Shown one piece after another: positions 11,801-23,867 of a DNA stretch of 64,000 nucleotides (within the stretch, counting starts at the first letter, position 1; each line of letters opens with the position of its first letter). The notes beneath the pieces are model-generated. The model was given only the letters and a program-made list of their open reading frames with translations. It was not told where the DNA came from and made no database searches. A program made the translations under genes and the position numbers. The DNA comes from Monarcha castaneiventris obscurior (Eukaryota > Chordata > Aves > Passeriformes > Monarchidae): assembly GCA_026261815.1 (NCBI GenBank), contig JAMPIT010000510.1:20761001-20825000 (forward strand). Reading direction: 5' to 3'.

Positions 11801-14800
11801 ATATTTTAGAGAAGACTAAATACTAATATAATGCAAATTAACTAATCCACAGTGGAATTCAATTATTTCTACAGTCTTATCTTCCTACAGTTACATTTAT
11901 TTTAGTATTTTGTTCAAAGTAGATTTAGAAGTCTCAAAAATACACTTCTGACAAAGAACATTTGTCCTTCAAGCCTTGTATTTCAGACAAGCTTTTGTTC
12001 ACAGGTTTCCTCCATATTTTAGCTTAAAATATCAGGCTGAACATCTTCAGAGAATATAACAACTCTCAGTAACCCTCAATTAAATTCACTCATTTTATTC
12101 CTCTAGATTCAACACCCATATTTCCCCATCCTCACAGTTCAATCTCCCTGATGTTTCCCAGCCAGTGCTAAAGCATGTCATTTTTCTTCCTTCTTATCCT
12201 ATCCCTGTAACTGAATGAACCTAGACAAACTTCTTTTGAGTAACCCAGACTGCTCTATGCTGTGTTTATTGTTCTGTGATGAGGCAGGAAGAAAGTTATC
12301 TTTGATCAACATATCAAAGCTGTTCACTATTTAGATCGTCACCCCTTAGGTTCACAAAACCTAAAAACCTAATTCCATGTATTTTCTAATGCTTCATATT
12401 CAAAAGCATTAACAGCCATAATGCCACCAAGATGAATTAACAGTGGGGATACTCAAACTACAGATTTAGAGTCACAGGTCTTATACGTAAATCACCATTA
12501 CCAAAAGTATAAAATGAAGCCGCATATTTTTATACCTTAACCACAACATTTAAGTTTGCTTTAAAAAACTTGATTATTACAGGCTGCCTACGTGCTTCTC
12601 TAACTTCCTCAGCTAACTTGGCTGAGAAAAACACTTGCCAAGCTCAGATTAGCATTTAGCAGCTTCGGGGCTAACTGTGCTTGTTGTTTCAACCTTGACA
12701 ACCAATGGTATGGACACACTATTATACTTAAGCTTCCAGAAGCATTTAACATTTGATTCTGCTGAAAATACAACTCTATTATATGTTTTGAAAATAAAAT
12801 CACTTTTTCCTCTTTTAGAGATCCATGACGATGCCAAACATATGCTTGTTTTCCAAACAACAACTGTTTAAAAGAAAGAAAACTCTTTCTGATGTTCCTG
12901 CCAAAAACAACATTCTGTGGCTTAAAGAAATTTGATAGTAAGCAGTTCACTCGGCTAAGGGAAGAAGGATTTACATTTGGCAAGGATTTACACTTCATGT
13001 CTTGCATTTACTTCCCTCCATTTTAAATTTTTTCAGGGATACATGTGGCACAGGGAAGAGTTTTTGTTGTGGTTTGTGTTTTTTACATCTCCAAGCATTT
13101 CACTCTCTAAAAATAAGGCATCTGTGGGTTTTACTAGAAATTACACAAAGCAGAAGTTCATCATAATGTTTATCCTTTTTACCGGGAATACTAGGATATA
13201 GAAGAGAGTTTCAAAGGGAAGTAAAAGACTTCAGAAAAAAAATGCATCGGCAAGAGTTTGCAGCAAGAGGAAGTAGAACAGAAAATGCAAATGAGGAAGT
13301 GGCACAGAAAACATTAACAGCTTCATTTTAAAGCATGGAACAGGGAGAAAAGGCAATGGATTTGGGGTTTCAGCAGCTGTTGTCACAGGCAGCAGTAATA
13401 CTACATATCCAATAAAGGTGGTTATTTCACTGCTGCCTCAATAGTTTTAGATTAAGAGACAAAATGGCTAATAGAAACATGCAAATTGGACTATATACTA
13501 CATAAGACTTATTTCTCTACATTTCAGAAAGCCAGAATTTTAGGATGAGGGTCCAATCTGCTACCATATTTGATTGGGTCCTTCATTAATAACTCCCAGA
13601 AATAGTAACTGTACCAATTTACCGAGTAATGTAAAATACTTAGTCCTTTTCAAGCAGCTAAGACAACAGAAATTCTGAATTTTTCCCCAGCTGTGGAGTA
13701 TTACCTGCCTCTCCCCAGTTTTTGCAAATAAGTGCTCTAAATCCCATTGAACAGAACCTTGCCATCACCCTCCAAATTACTGAAGCCTGCTAAACCTGCT
13801 CCAACATCAAGCCAACTACTCAGACAATGCTTCAGCCAGCTGAGTGGCCAAGCATGACAGCAAGCTGTAGATCCATACAAGCTTCAAGGCCCTCAGAATA
13901 GTTAGTACAGCAACAAGAACAACATTTTGCAAAGCACACACCTTCCCCAGTAACCTAGCAAGTATTCTAGAAAAAAAGATCAGAATCCCAAAGATGTTAC
14001 AGTGGTATTTCAGATGCAGCTATTTCAGGATAAGAAAAATCCTTAAGGTTAAAAACCTAACCACTTATTAGTCCGCCAAAATGGAAGCTTCTCTTGTCAC
14101 TACCAGTGCAAATCCAGTACAGGAATTCAGCAACTAGACACGAAGGTCTGTCTTTACAGCATTACTAGCTTGAGCTATAACTAGGTGTAGCTCCTGATGT
14201 TCACTTTGTGCTTGTGTGGAACTACCAGCTCTGAATCAAAGGATACCTGAAATTTCAGGGTAGTCCACAAGAGCATGAGCAGCGCTGGATGACAGAGGTA
14301 AATGTTATAATAGCAACATTTCATGTGAGGGCTGAAAGATTTGGAAGGCATTTGTAGCTCCTCATTTCAACATTCAGGCATATCACACTTACCGTGCCTA
14401 AGCTTTACAACTCTTCACTTGCTATAACCATACAGTGATTGCTACAGTGAAGAGGTACAAGCCCTGTAGGATTTGAAGAAGGGAAAGCTTCAAGAGAAGC
14501 AAGCTGGTTGAGCAGGAGGAGACAGGATCTCCTCCATCTAGGAAAAAAAAAAGAAGTCGCTAAAATGCTAGTTCCTGGTTCCTTCTGCCAAAAGAAGGGT
14601 GGATAGAAAGCACATGGCTTGCACATCTGCTTGTCTAGCAATGCAAATACCCTTCTCCTACTATTCAGTTAAATAACCTGAAACTGTGACCAAACCACTT
14701 TTATAACCGTACCCAGACACCCTCTTTAAACATGACTTAAGATTTAACCGCAGCCCCACTCCAGCTCGAGTTGGTATGCAGAGGTGAGAAGAAATGTCAA

Positions 14801-17086
14801 TATTCCAGGTGCAAAAAACATTGATACAATAATGTCTTCAGATCTAGCATGAAATAAAAGGCTTCATTTAAAGTGATGCATTCTTGTCCATGTTTATAGC
14901 TGTTTAAGCATTCAAAGCAGCAGCCAAGCTTTAAAAAGAAGAACTTCTTTCCCTGGAAATAACTCTGCAGTAAACCTGTGCTGATATAAGTTCCAGAGAA
15001 TTTCAACATTCTATAGAAAACTCATCAGCAAGATCTAACTGCTGCAGAAAAACAAACTAAAAAGCCACATTGCCACTAAAGCCCCCCTTCTAATTCACAA
15101 GTTCAAACTTCATTTATTCATTCACATGTAATGAGGCAGAAGAACTTCTCAAAGAAGTGTTTTCAAAGGCTGTTTGAAGTTTCAAAATAAAACAAGCTTT
15201 GCAGGGCCTGTCTTCTAGCACATTAGTCCCCACAGCTGCCTGTTGCTCTGTTAGGGCAAAACCAAGTCCATAGCAGATGAACGGTTTTCCTCAGCATCAC
15301 TTGATACTGAGCTTTTCAACTATGGGATTTCAAAACAAACATCAAGAAATCAATTCCAACATTCACTGGATACTATTAACATGTTTTGATGTATTATGCA
15401 TCACCCATTACATACACAAGCTCTCCAGCTATTACTTGTAACAAGCAAAGTGCTTTGCCATTGTGAATATGCCCAAGAAACCTGGGATCCATCAGCTGAA
15501 GTACCAAATAACACTCCATTTTTCTGCTTCTAAAACACATACTTGAAAATATAAAAGAGTAAATCAGCTCAAGCATGCAAGTGGCACAAATATAATGAAT
15601 ATTCAAACCCAAAATATTTAATAAATCTGGCACACTATGCTTTACACTCAGTAGAAACACACAATGTCCCCATCACTGAATTTGGCTATCAAATATCTGT
15701 TAGAATAAAGAGATTTTATTTGTTAGCAACAGATAGGAAGGGGTTCCAAGAATCCTGAAGGAGTAACTAAAATTCTGAATTGAGAGGTCCACAAAAAAAA
15801 AATCCCCATACATTCTGGGTCATTTCTAGACCCAGAAAACACCATCAGTTCAATGGCAAAATATTTCAGTATGTGAAAGGAAAAACTAATTCAACATGTT
15901 GAAATTCCAGACATCTATAAATCCTTAATACAAATAAAAACCAGAAAATCCAACAAATATTTACCGTACTTAGAAGCCTTCAAAATAATTCTCCAGCTAC
16001 TTCACCTGCCAAAAATAAAGAAACCAAAGATAAGCTTCAAGCTTGCAGCTTAAATCAGCATAAAGGGTGTCATTTTGATCTCCAGCTGTCTGTAAAAACA
16101 AATTTCTTAATTTCTTCCCAAATGTTTTGGTTTCTCTTGTGGCAGAACAAATTACATCTGAGTAGCTAAAAATATTTCAATTATTTGAATTTTCAAAAGA
16201 GGGTTGAAAACAACCGTGCTTTACCAGTTAAGAAAACAATCCAATGCAACATTTCAACAGCTTTTACCAAAGGCTAGCTTAGATCTAAATAATGGTTTAA
16301 TGTGAAGGAAAACATCTGGTTAAAATTGAACAAATAAATCTGGCGTAACTTGAGGTTATTTTCATTACTACCTCTACTGGGAGACTCAGTCCTCAGGAGA
16401 GAATGGAAGTGCTATGGCAGTTCTGCTACAGAGCTAAGGCTCGTGGTGCCTCAATTTAATTCTCAGTCAAGACACTAATTTTTCTTAGATTACAGGTATT
16501 CTGCATGTGAGTCTTCCACATGGAGAGGTTAATAGTCACCTTCTAGCTCCACCTTTTCTTTTAAGGGAAGCAGCAGTGACAGCCTGCAACTCATCATACT
16601 CCTTGTACAGGGAAGCTTCTGAAGGCAAAGTACAGTTATATCCTACACTGGAAGATATTTGTAATCTGATCCTACCAGTGATTTCCAGATATGAATGCCA
16701 TTAAGATTAGAGAACTAAGAAATTAGCCTGACAAAACCAATTGCTCCCCATCAGTGCTGTATATTACTGTATTTCTGATATTGAGATAATTAACAAAACT
16801 TAGTATCATAACCCACTGCACATGCACAGCCTGGTCAATAACTTACACCAGTAGTGCAATTCATGTGATACACTGCCTGTAGCCCAGAATCCTGTGCAAG
16901 CAAAAATAAAATAAAAACAAGTCAAAAGTAACAACCACAACTTGTCCAAAAATTTTAACTGGAGCCACACATGAACCAGGAACTAATAACACATCACATC
17001 TGAATTCAAAAGCCCAAAAAGGCTTGTATTATACAACTTGTATCAGATTCAAGTGCAGTTACAAGACAACGTAAAATACACATTAC

Positions 17087-17314
17087 CTGAAGACAGGCCT
17101 GCAAGAGCAGACTGAAATTAACTGCAATGATATTTTTTGCTCCTTCCTCACAGAAAGCAGTCAAGAGAACTCTGGAAGACAGTGCTCTGGGGCTGCTCAA
17201 AAGAACAAAGAGTACACTAAGAGGTGACTGCCCATGCAGGAAGTTTAATCCAAAAAGGAAGACTTGCAAAGGCATGAAAGCTAATTCACTGTCCAGGTGA
17301 CACTGATACAGTGA
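17087..17314 (-). other. exon-like segment, 76 codons
   Basis: The minus strand shows an acceptor (gctgagtgtttcag) before 17314 and a donor (CTTCAG|GTAATG) at 17087. Between them lies a 228-bp segment open in phase 0 to 0, beginning SLYQCHLDSELAFMPLQVF. The peptide is hydrophobic and is not recognised. Chance is a serious alternative in AT-rich intron. No poly(A) or promoter signal is attached to it. Confidence 0.2.
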
Positions 17315-19173
17315 CTGAAACACTCAGCTACCATCAGCTTTTCTGGAATTCTTCACCAAAGTATATCTGCTCTGGTTTGGTTAGGTTTTCAGAAACCCTG
17401 TCCTTCTCATCACTGTGTAAGACACTTCAAAATACTCTGTCATCTGTCAGATGATGGCTTTTCTTTCTCTTTCCTCCATACAGCAATACTGCCTGCAGAC
17501 TGTTCTCGTTTCAGAAAAATAAATGGCATGTACCTTCTCACTGAAGAATAAAGTAAATAAACCTGAGCTAAAGCAGGCACACCAAAGAGTGGCTGATGTG
17601 CAAGGAGTTTATATTGCTACTCCTAAAATCATAATCCCTTGAGGCATGTTTTACAGACAAGGCATATACTCAGAAACAAAACAGGTTTATGCTGTTATTA
17701 ACTATGAAATGTCACATGTGTTATACCATATAAATCAAGCATGCAGCCACAGTAACTCATTCCTGCTATGAAAATACCTTTTTAAAGCACTAGCAATTCT
17801 ATTTCTGACATGTAAAATCATTTTCAATATTTCCATGGACAAATGGAAAGATTAACAAAGACTATTCAATTTCTGTAACTATTGAGTATAATCAAGACTA
17901 TTGTTTCAGTATCTGATTAAAAAAATGTTTTCTATTTTCTCTTTATTTGAGGAAAATAGCCATGGAAAATGTGAAGAGGACTGGCTCAATTATACATTAT
18001 TTCACATACAACAAAACCTCTGTGTTCACTGCCTAATAACTCCATTCATACTGCCGCTAGCTATATAAACACAAAACTAATCTTCCAGCAAGGGATAGAA
18101 AAAGTTTGCTTTGCACAACTCATCCCCAGAATTCGGCTGGAAACAAATCAAGTTTCCACATCATTTAAGGGAAACATAGTATGGTCCTGGTCTCAAATGA
18201 ATAGCTGCAGATAAAACATCCTAATTCTTACTAAGAATGACTTGGGGCCTGTGGGCAGATAACTGTCCTTGCATCTTAGCATATTTTCTTCTGATGAGAA
18301 CTCAAAGGCAAGAAGCTGGAGGATAACTAACAAAGCTCAGTTCCATGGCTCAAACACAGGGTTTAGTCTTGAATCTTTGAAGTTTGCAAGCACCATAACC
18401 CGTAACTTTAGCAGCTTTCCAGCCGGAGCACTACTCTAGCATAATTATTGCACATCATGTCAGCCTCCACATATTAGAGGCCACATAACTCAGCATCTGA
18501 ACTACAGATCACGGTAGTGTGGGACAGATACTGGAGGACAACTACAGCCTTATTCCATTACTTCATTCCTGTCAAGTTCACTCACTATTACTTCATGGAA
18601 AATACTGTATCAGCCAAAGTCAAAACAACAGTCGGTCTCCTCTAAATGCAACATTTTTTGATTCCCGATGTAAAGTTTTAAAAAGAAGGCCAGTCTTGCA
18701 TGATGGGCAAGGCAAAACAACCTCCTCATCCCCAGATGTAAAGTTTCTTGAAGTTCCTGGCTGCTTTCATAACTTGCCCCATCTTTTTCTAATAGGAATA
18801 CCATCCTCTCATTCCCTGCAGTTTACAAAAGGGGCACAAAGAACTACACACACTAAACCATTTGTCCTTTGAAGCGTTTTCTATCAAGGAATCTCACAAC
18901 TGTATCCAATAACCCATCACTCAAGCACTGGCCCCTCTTCAGAGATTACTGCTCAACCTAAAACTATTGGCCCTTCTCCTGCTATCTGCAGCGATTACTG
19001 AACTGTATCAGAAAGAAGGAGAATAAACAAAGCATTTCTTAATTGCTTTTAGGTCAGTGTTAAGACATTCAGCAGCTGAGATAACTCCTTGTCTTCACAC
19101 GCCTGCACTCACTCAGACTCCCAGCTTCTTCTCAGAGGCACATTTACTTAGGAACCAAGTAGAAAAAAAAACA

Positions 19174-19234
19174 AGTAATCCACCAAAAAAAAAAAAAAAA
19201 AAACCCACCAAAAAAAAAAGAAACCACCAAAACG
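19174..19234. repeat. A-rich tract with CC interruptions
   Basis: Long A runs are interrupted by CC, CCC or CACC just at the edge of the CpG island. This is simple low-complexity DNA. Antisense ORFs through it translate as poly-Phe/Gly and are not genes. Confidence 0.9.
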
Positions 19235-19917
19235 TGGTGGGGCGGAGAAGGGCTTAAAAGTTCCCGAGCTGTCAAGGACTCCCAGCGCCCTTCAAAGCCA
19301 AAGACGATTATTTCTAAGTACTTGAAGAGCTGGGCATCAGAAAGCCTCGCCGGTGCCCCGCGGCGGGGCCGCTCTCGGGGGGCGAACACGAGCGGGGAGC
19401 GAGCCCGGGCGGGCGGGCGGCTCCCGGGAATGGGCGCCGTGTTCCCGCTACCCGGACGGAGCGCTGCGGGGCTGCGGGGAGCACGGGGGGAACAGCTCGG
19501 GGGCCTGCCCCCGACCCCGGGCACGGAGGGCTCCGGAGCCTCCCCCCGGGAGCGGCGCGGGGAAGGGGAACGCGCCCCGCGGCTCCGGGGACCGGCGAGA
19601 GGCCGAGGCCAGCGGGAGGACTCGGAACAAAGCTGAGGCGAGAGGGCCCGAGGACGGGCAGCTCAGCCCGGGCCAGCGGAGCACAGCCAGCAGCTCCGGA
19701 GCGACCCAGCGGCGCCCCCGCCGCGGCCGGGAGGAGAAAGGGGGCTCCCGCAGGGCAGCGCCGGGATTATCCCCACGGGCTGGAGACCGCTAAAGAGCGG
19801 CTACTGCCCCTCCGCGCTCCTCCCAGGCGGGGAGAGGTCCCCCCGAGCGCCGCCGCCCGCCCTCCTGCCCTCCCCGCAGGGTGGCTGTGGGGGGCTGGAG
19901 CGGAGCCCCGCACCCAC

Positions 19918-20000
19918 CTGGCACCGCGCTCCGTCCCATCCCGCTCCAGCCGCCGCCGCTCCAGCGCTCCACCGCCGCCGCCTTCGCGGGCTAAGCCGCC
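19918..20000 (-). other. WASF3: candidate noncoding exon 1 (inferred WASF3)
   Basis: On the minus strand the sequence CAG is followed by GTGGGTGCGG at 19917, a good GC-rich 5' splice donor, lying just downstream of the GC-box cluster. The upstream limit is approximate because the start site cannot be read from sequence. No ATG with a credible frame lies in it. This would fit WASF3, whose first exon is noncoding as I recall it. The gene assignment rests on order next to CDK8 only. Confidence 0.4.
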
Positions 20001-20004
20001 GCCG

Positions 20005-20160
20005 GCCCCGCCCCCTCAGCCGCCGGCCCCGCCCCCTCACCGCCCTTTTGGCCCGCGCGCGAGGGGCGGGGCGGGGCCCGCCAATGGGGAGCAGGGCCCG
20101 GCGCTGATGGGCGTGCGGAGCGGCCAATGAGAGCTCCGGGGGGGCGGGCACAGCTGTCAA
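20005..20160. promoter_or_regulatory. core promoter: GC boxes and CCAAT boxes
   Basis: Two copies of GGCCCCGCCCCCTCA-type sequence at 20005-20039 form tandem Sp/KLF GC boxes, and a further GGGGCGGGGCGGGG lies at 20063-20077. CCAAT pentamers stand at 20081-20085 and 20124-20128, with a degenerate one (GTCAATCA) at 20156. No TATA box is seen on either strand. CCAAT boxes usually sit 60-100 bases upstream of a start site, so leftward initiation near 19980-20010 and rightward initiation near 20200 are both compatible. Confidence 0.6.
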
Positions 20161-20223
20161 TCAGCGGCCCCTACCTGGGGCTGGCGAGCGGTCGGGCGCG
20201 GGGGGCGGCAGTTCCCTCCCGCC

Positions 20224-20275
20224 TCCATCCATCCATCCATCGCTCCATGCATCCATCCATCGCTGCATGCATCCC
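20224..20275. repeat. ATCC tetranucleotide repeat in CpG island
   Basis: Imperfect ATCC repeats with GCTCC and GCTGC interruptions lie just to the right of the CCAAT boxes. If rightward transcription starts from this promoter, the repeat would lie in its 5' leader or core promoter. Confidence 0.9.
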
Positions 20276-20983
20276 TTCAGCCTTTCGCCTCTCTCGCTGC
20301 CGGCTCGGCCGTCCCCGCCTCTTCGACCCCTGCCAGCCCCGGCTCGGGTCCCGCCTGGCCCCGTGCGGCCGCGCAAGCCCCCAGACGGTCCCCGAGAGCC
20401 ACGTGTCCCTCGGGAGCAGCCGCCTCTGCCCGCGGTGCCCGAGCCGCCCCTTCCCCGCCCGGCCCCGGCTGGGGGACAGCGGTGCCCAGTCCCTCGCAGC
20501 CCCCGGGGCCATCTGGCGTCTCCTCCGCGCCGCTCGCGGGGTCTGTGCTGTCACCCACCCACCTCCCTGGCCCCTTCCCTGCCCGCAAGAGGCCTCTGCG
20601 GCGCTCCTGCCCTCATTCCTGACCGCCACAGGCACACCCACCCCTCCCCTGCCCTTTCCTTGCCCTTGCGACCCAATTCCCGCTGAATCCAGCTCCCGGT
20701 CATCCGGGCCCCCAAGAGATCCATGTTTATGCGGCCGGGCTCTCTCCCGGCGGCGGGGCCCCGGCTGGGCCGGGCAGGTGCCTGGAGCCCCGGCAATGTG
20801 CCCTTTCCAGCCCCGCCGGAGCTGCTGTCCTTTGTGGTTATCCCTGCCGCTGGGGGCTTTTGTTGTGCGCCGCAAAAACCTGTAGGGAAAAAAGTAGGTG
20901 GGAGTGTGTCGTGTGAGTCAGATTTTGGAGGGGCAGGGTGGGTAGAACCACTGCTAGATGGATTTTAATGGCCGGGGGGGTCT

Positions 20984-21241
20984 TCAATACCTAATGATAA
21001 CCAACACAGTGCGTCCAAAACCAGCAAGCTCGTGAGGATGACGACCAGCTGCTCTGCCCGGTTCGGCAAGCTGGGCAGATCGACAGCGAGTGTCTGCTTG
21101 GCCTTTATGTGGGACAAAGGAGGTCAGGAACGCCACCGTGCTCATGGCTGGGAATAATGCTCCACAGACGAGGAGCAGGCAGTAGCCCACGGCGGCGATG
21201 GGCAGCCGATCTAACCAGCCCTGCAGCCTGCCCGCATCCAT
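20984..21241 (-). CDS. hypothetical 85-residue ORF with a hydrophobic segment
   Basis: A minus-strand ATG frame upstream of the CpG island encodes 85 residues. Residues about 14-42 (IAAVGYCLLLVCGALFPAMS and onward) would make one membrane segment or signal anchor, and the rest is Arg/Gly/Ala-rich. I do not recognise a family. The sequence is CpG-rich for its surroundings and could be an edge effect of the island. No poly(A) signal follows closely, and the start lacks a purine at -3 although +4 is G. It may be chance. Confidence 0.2.
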   Translation of the reverse strand: MDAGRLQGWLDRLPIAAVGYCLLLVCGALFPAMSTVAFLTSFVPHKGQADTRCRSAQLAEPGRAAGRHPHELAGFGRTVLVIIRY

Positions 21242-21356
21242 GGAGCATCAGGCTGCTCCTGAGCTGCAGCCCCTTGCACTCCAAGGAGCGGTGAGGCTGT
21301 GGTGTCTCAGGCTGTGGACAGCTGAAGGGGCAGCCACTGTCTCTGTAACAGCATTG

Positions 21357-21380
21357 AATAAATACTGTTTAGTCAATAAA
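21357..21380 (+). terminator. pair of plus-strand AATAAA signals
   Basis: Two canonical AATAAA hexamers lie at 21357-21362 and 21375-21380. They are about 1.2 kb rightward of the promoter core, where a divergent transcript from the CpG island would pass. They could end a short promoter-associated noncoding RNA. No coding exon was identified between the promoter and this point. Confidence 0.35.
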
Positions 21381-21527
21381 AATAATCACAGCTGAAAGTA
21401 GAGTTTTATAAACACCATCTCCAGTCAACTGGCAACCAAAAGTTTACTGAACTCAAACCCAATTGTACCACTTCAGTTACCCACATCTTGCCTTACAGCA
21501 AAGTTGCAGGCTCACAAACAGCTTCTT

Positions 21528-21592
21528 TTCACAAAAAAAACCCCAAAAAAACAAAAAAAAAAACAACACCCAAAAAACCCCAAAAACCAATA
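21528..21592. repeat. A-rich tract with CC interruptions
   Basis: This is low-complexity A/C sequence of the form A(n)CCCC and A(n)C, similar in texture to those at 19.2 and 42.9 kb. The ORFs on either strand are artefacts of composition. Confidence 0.9.
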
Positions 21593-23867
21593 TATGGGAT
21601 TGCTATAATTTTCAGAAAAATTATTTGTGTTTGAGATACTGGTATCAGCTGGGGTAAGAAGCAACAGCTGGGAGCCACTGCTGTAATCACTCCAGGTTAC
21701 ACAGCAAAAAGCAGCAAGCCAGCTTTGAACTGCTGATGGTGACAGATTTATGATCACTAGCAAAGCAAACATAAAAGAAGTCTTTAAGTAACAGAACCCT
21801 AAAAGAAGGAAGCAGCAGGCTTTTTACTCAGCATAAGGGCTTAGTGGGACAAAAATCCTAAGAACAAAATAGTCTCAAGGTTTTCAGAAAAATTTGTTCT
21901 CTATCCAAAAAAGTGTATTTTTCCTAAAACACATATGCAGCAAGTGGAAACTCTTCAGAGACTGTAAAATAAAACAGAGGGGAAAATGACTTGCTATTGT
22001 TAAAATACAGCTGCATTCATGCTCATTCAGTGGTCCTTTCTTCATGCTGAAAATGGGATCTTGCGGTTTGAAAAATATTAATTTCAAACAGTCCTATCTC
22101 TACCAGTACTTTTTTTCTGCTCCATCAATACAAGTAAGTAGTCTGTGTGATGCAAGGTATTAATTAACATTTATTTCGTTCCAGCTGCTTCCCAGTCTCC
22201 TGGATTACTTCTTAGCTTTCATTTTTCTGCTCTGTATTCGTGACATTTTTAATGCCATTTCTAATAACATCTAGATCTTGTAAAAATGGAAGTCAGGCAC
22301 AGCTTTATTACTGCTGCTTTGACCTTGCTTTTGAATTTGCAAATAAGGCAAATCTGCCAAACAATTTGCGTTGAATTTGCATTGAGTTTTCTTTAAGAGA
22401 AAAAGAAAGGAATAATTGAATCAGCATTTGTATGAACCATATTATTTTTAAGTTAAATCTTGCTTCAGAAAAGCCTTCTGAAAGCAGTAAATGGGGGTTT
22501 AGACTGCACACCAAAAGATATCCAGGACTGATCTTCTATTAATTTCACTTCAAGGAAGAACCAGACTTCATATGGTAATGGAAAGGGAGGGTTGTTGGAG
22601 ACAAACCAAGATGAGTTAGTGGGAGTGAGCATGACATTTTCTTAGTGTCTGCTTATAATATCACTGATTTAGACCAAATTTACAAGGACCTCCTTTTCTT
22701 GAATAGTTGATTTCACAAAAAAAAAAAATATACATAAGAAGAAACAGTATTTTGAAAGCCTGTTATATAGCTTGTTGCTTCCTGTTGAAGAGCATATTTC
22801 ATGATATGAAAACCTTTTTGTCTTTCAGGAAACACAAAATTGCTGAATAACGTTAAAATAAATAGTGTTGCACAAATGATTTACAACGCCACCGATAATC
22901 ATTACAGCATCTCTGATTATTAATGGTACATTGATAGGCCCCTGCAGAGTTTATTGCTGAATCAGCTTTTGAAATAAATTGCTTTCCCTCCGTCTGCAGC
23001 CGCACCCCAGAGGAAGGGGAACCATGTCTTGACTGATGTAATTGATTTAGGATAGCCAGCAGATACAGGCACTGCACAGCCTAAGATGCTCTATGAATTA
23101 TTCCATCTCTGTTAATGGAGTTTATTTTCCTTTATCATAAAACTGTTTAGCCTTGATAAGGCTGCATCCGTATTTCTCATACTATTCATATTTTCAATGT
23201 TACTGATATTACCATACGGCTCATATTTTTCGGGAATATTTCCCTGAGACTATTATTTATTTTGCTTTTTCTTTATTGTTTTCCTTCTGCTATCCCTGGA
23301 TTGCTGGAATATTGAAAGACTAGCAAAGAATATGAAACCAAGATGCAAGTAGATCCTCAAAGGAAACATTCAATATAAGTTCAAAGAGTCACTGTGTAAT
23401 CAATCTTGAGGAAAAAAAAAATACAGGGAAGCAAGAACAAAAGGAAGCCTAATAACTTTTCGAGACAGCTACTTTCATCAACTAAACAGGAGTTGTAATT
23501 CTGCCAATTAATAGTAAGGTCCATTAACTGTAAGTCATAAAAACTATTTGCTATGCAAGGCACTCATTTTTACTTTGCTGGCCCTGACACTTTGGGAGGG
23601 CAGTGTATCAGGATATCCTATGAAGCAAGGACTGGTGATGTATAGCAGGAGTGGACAGACTCTCTTAATGGTTTTACAACGTTGCCAGTTGAACAAGCTC
23701 CCTTTATAAAAATAAACACAGGAAAGACAATTCCAAGTTCCCTGAGGGATTAAAAAGTTATATACAGAAAGCTGTAGTTTGTAGTTCACTGTTGATTTAG
23801 TGTGGTGCAGGGCACAGCTAGGACTAATGGGATGAAGCTAAAAATCAGGAACCAGGGTGAATATCTA
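21593..23867. other. gene-free AT-rich stretch with possible conserved element
   Basis: No gene or recognised transposon was found. The part at 22850-23320 is rich in TAAT-type homeodomain cores (for example GATAATCATTACAG and GATTATTAATGG) and lacks simple repeats. Its texture is that of a conserved noncoding element. This is a judgement from composition, not alignment. Confidence 0.3.

Larger units (their letters stand above)
1..19917 (-). other. WASF3: inferred WASF3 intron 1
   Basis: AT-rich DNA downstream of the candidate exon 1 contains three CR1 copies, a 20-bp triplication and scattered exon-like segments. I found no frame encoding the expected WASF3 N-terminal WAVE-homology domain (beginning MPLVKRNIEPRHLCRG), so exon 2 would lie beyond the left edge. 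Large first introns are usual for this gene. The alternative is that a different minus-strand gene occupies this stretch, with a 3' exon near 760-1005. Confidence 0.4.
19330..20900. promoter_or_regulatory. WASF3: CpG island promoter (inferred WASF3)
   Basis: This is the only long block of dense CpG in the window, set between AT-rich flanks, as is typical of a vertebrate CpG-island promoter. It contains repeated GC boxes, CCAAT boxes and a candidate donor pointing leftward at 19916-19917. The nearest identified gene, CDK8, reads leftward and ends at 62.26 kb. In vertebrates WASF3, a WAVE-family activator of Arp2/3 actin nucleation, lies next downstream of CDK8 in the same orientation, so I assign the island to WASF3. 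The roughly 42 kb gap suits a compact bird genome compared with the larger mammalian gap. The promoter may also fire in the plus direction. All ORFs inside are GC-driven and not credible as genes. Confidence 0.6.

Noticed and set aside
12609..13007. 132-codon minus-strand ORF considered as an exon
   Set aside because: No acceptor or donor near its ends, and a second frame over the same bases is also open. Chance is the simpler reading.
14398..14446. 49-bp exon-like segment on the minus strand with a good acceptor and a GTAAGT donor
   Set aside because: It is too short, contains an early stop, and has no neighbour. Short splice-bounded segments like this arise often by chance in 20 kb of intron.
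19353..20885. Several ORFs of 100-252 codons in the CpG island
   Set aside because: High GC content removes stops on both strands. The peptides are Arg/Pro/Gly-rich and mutually overlapping, with no domain.
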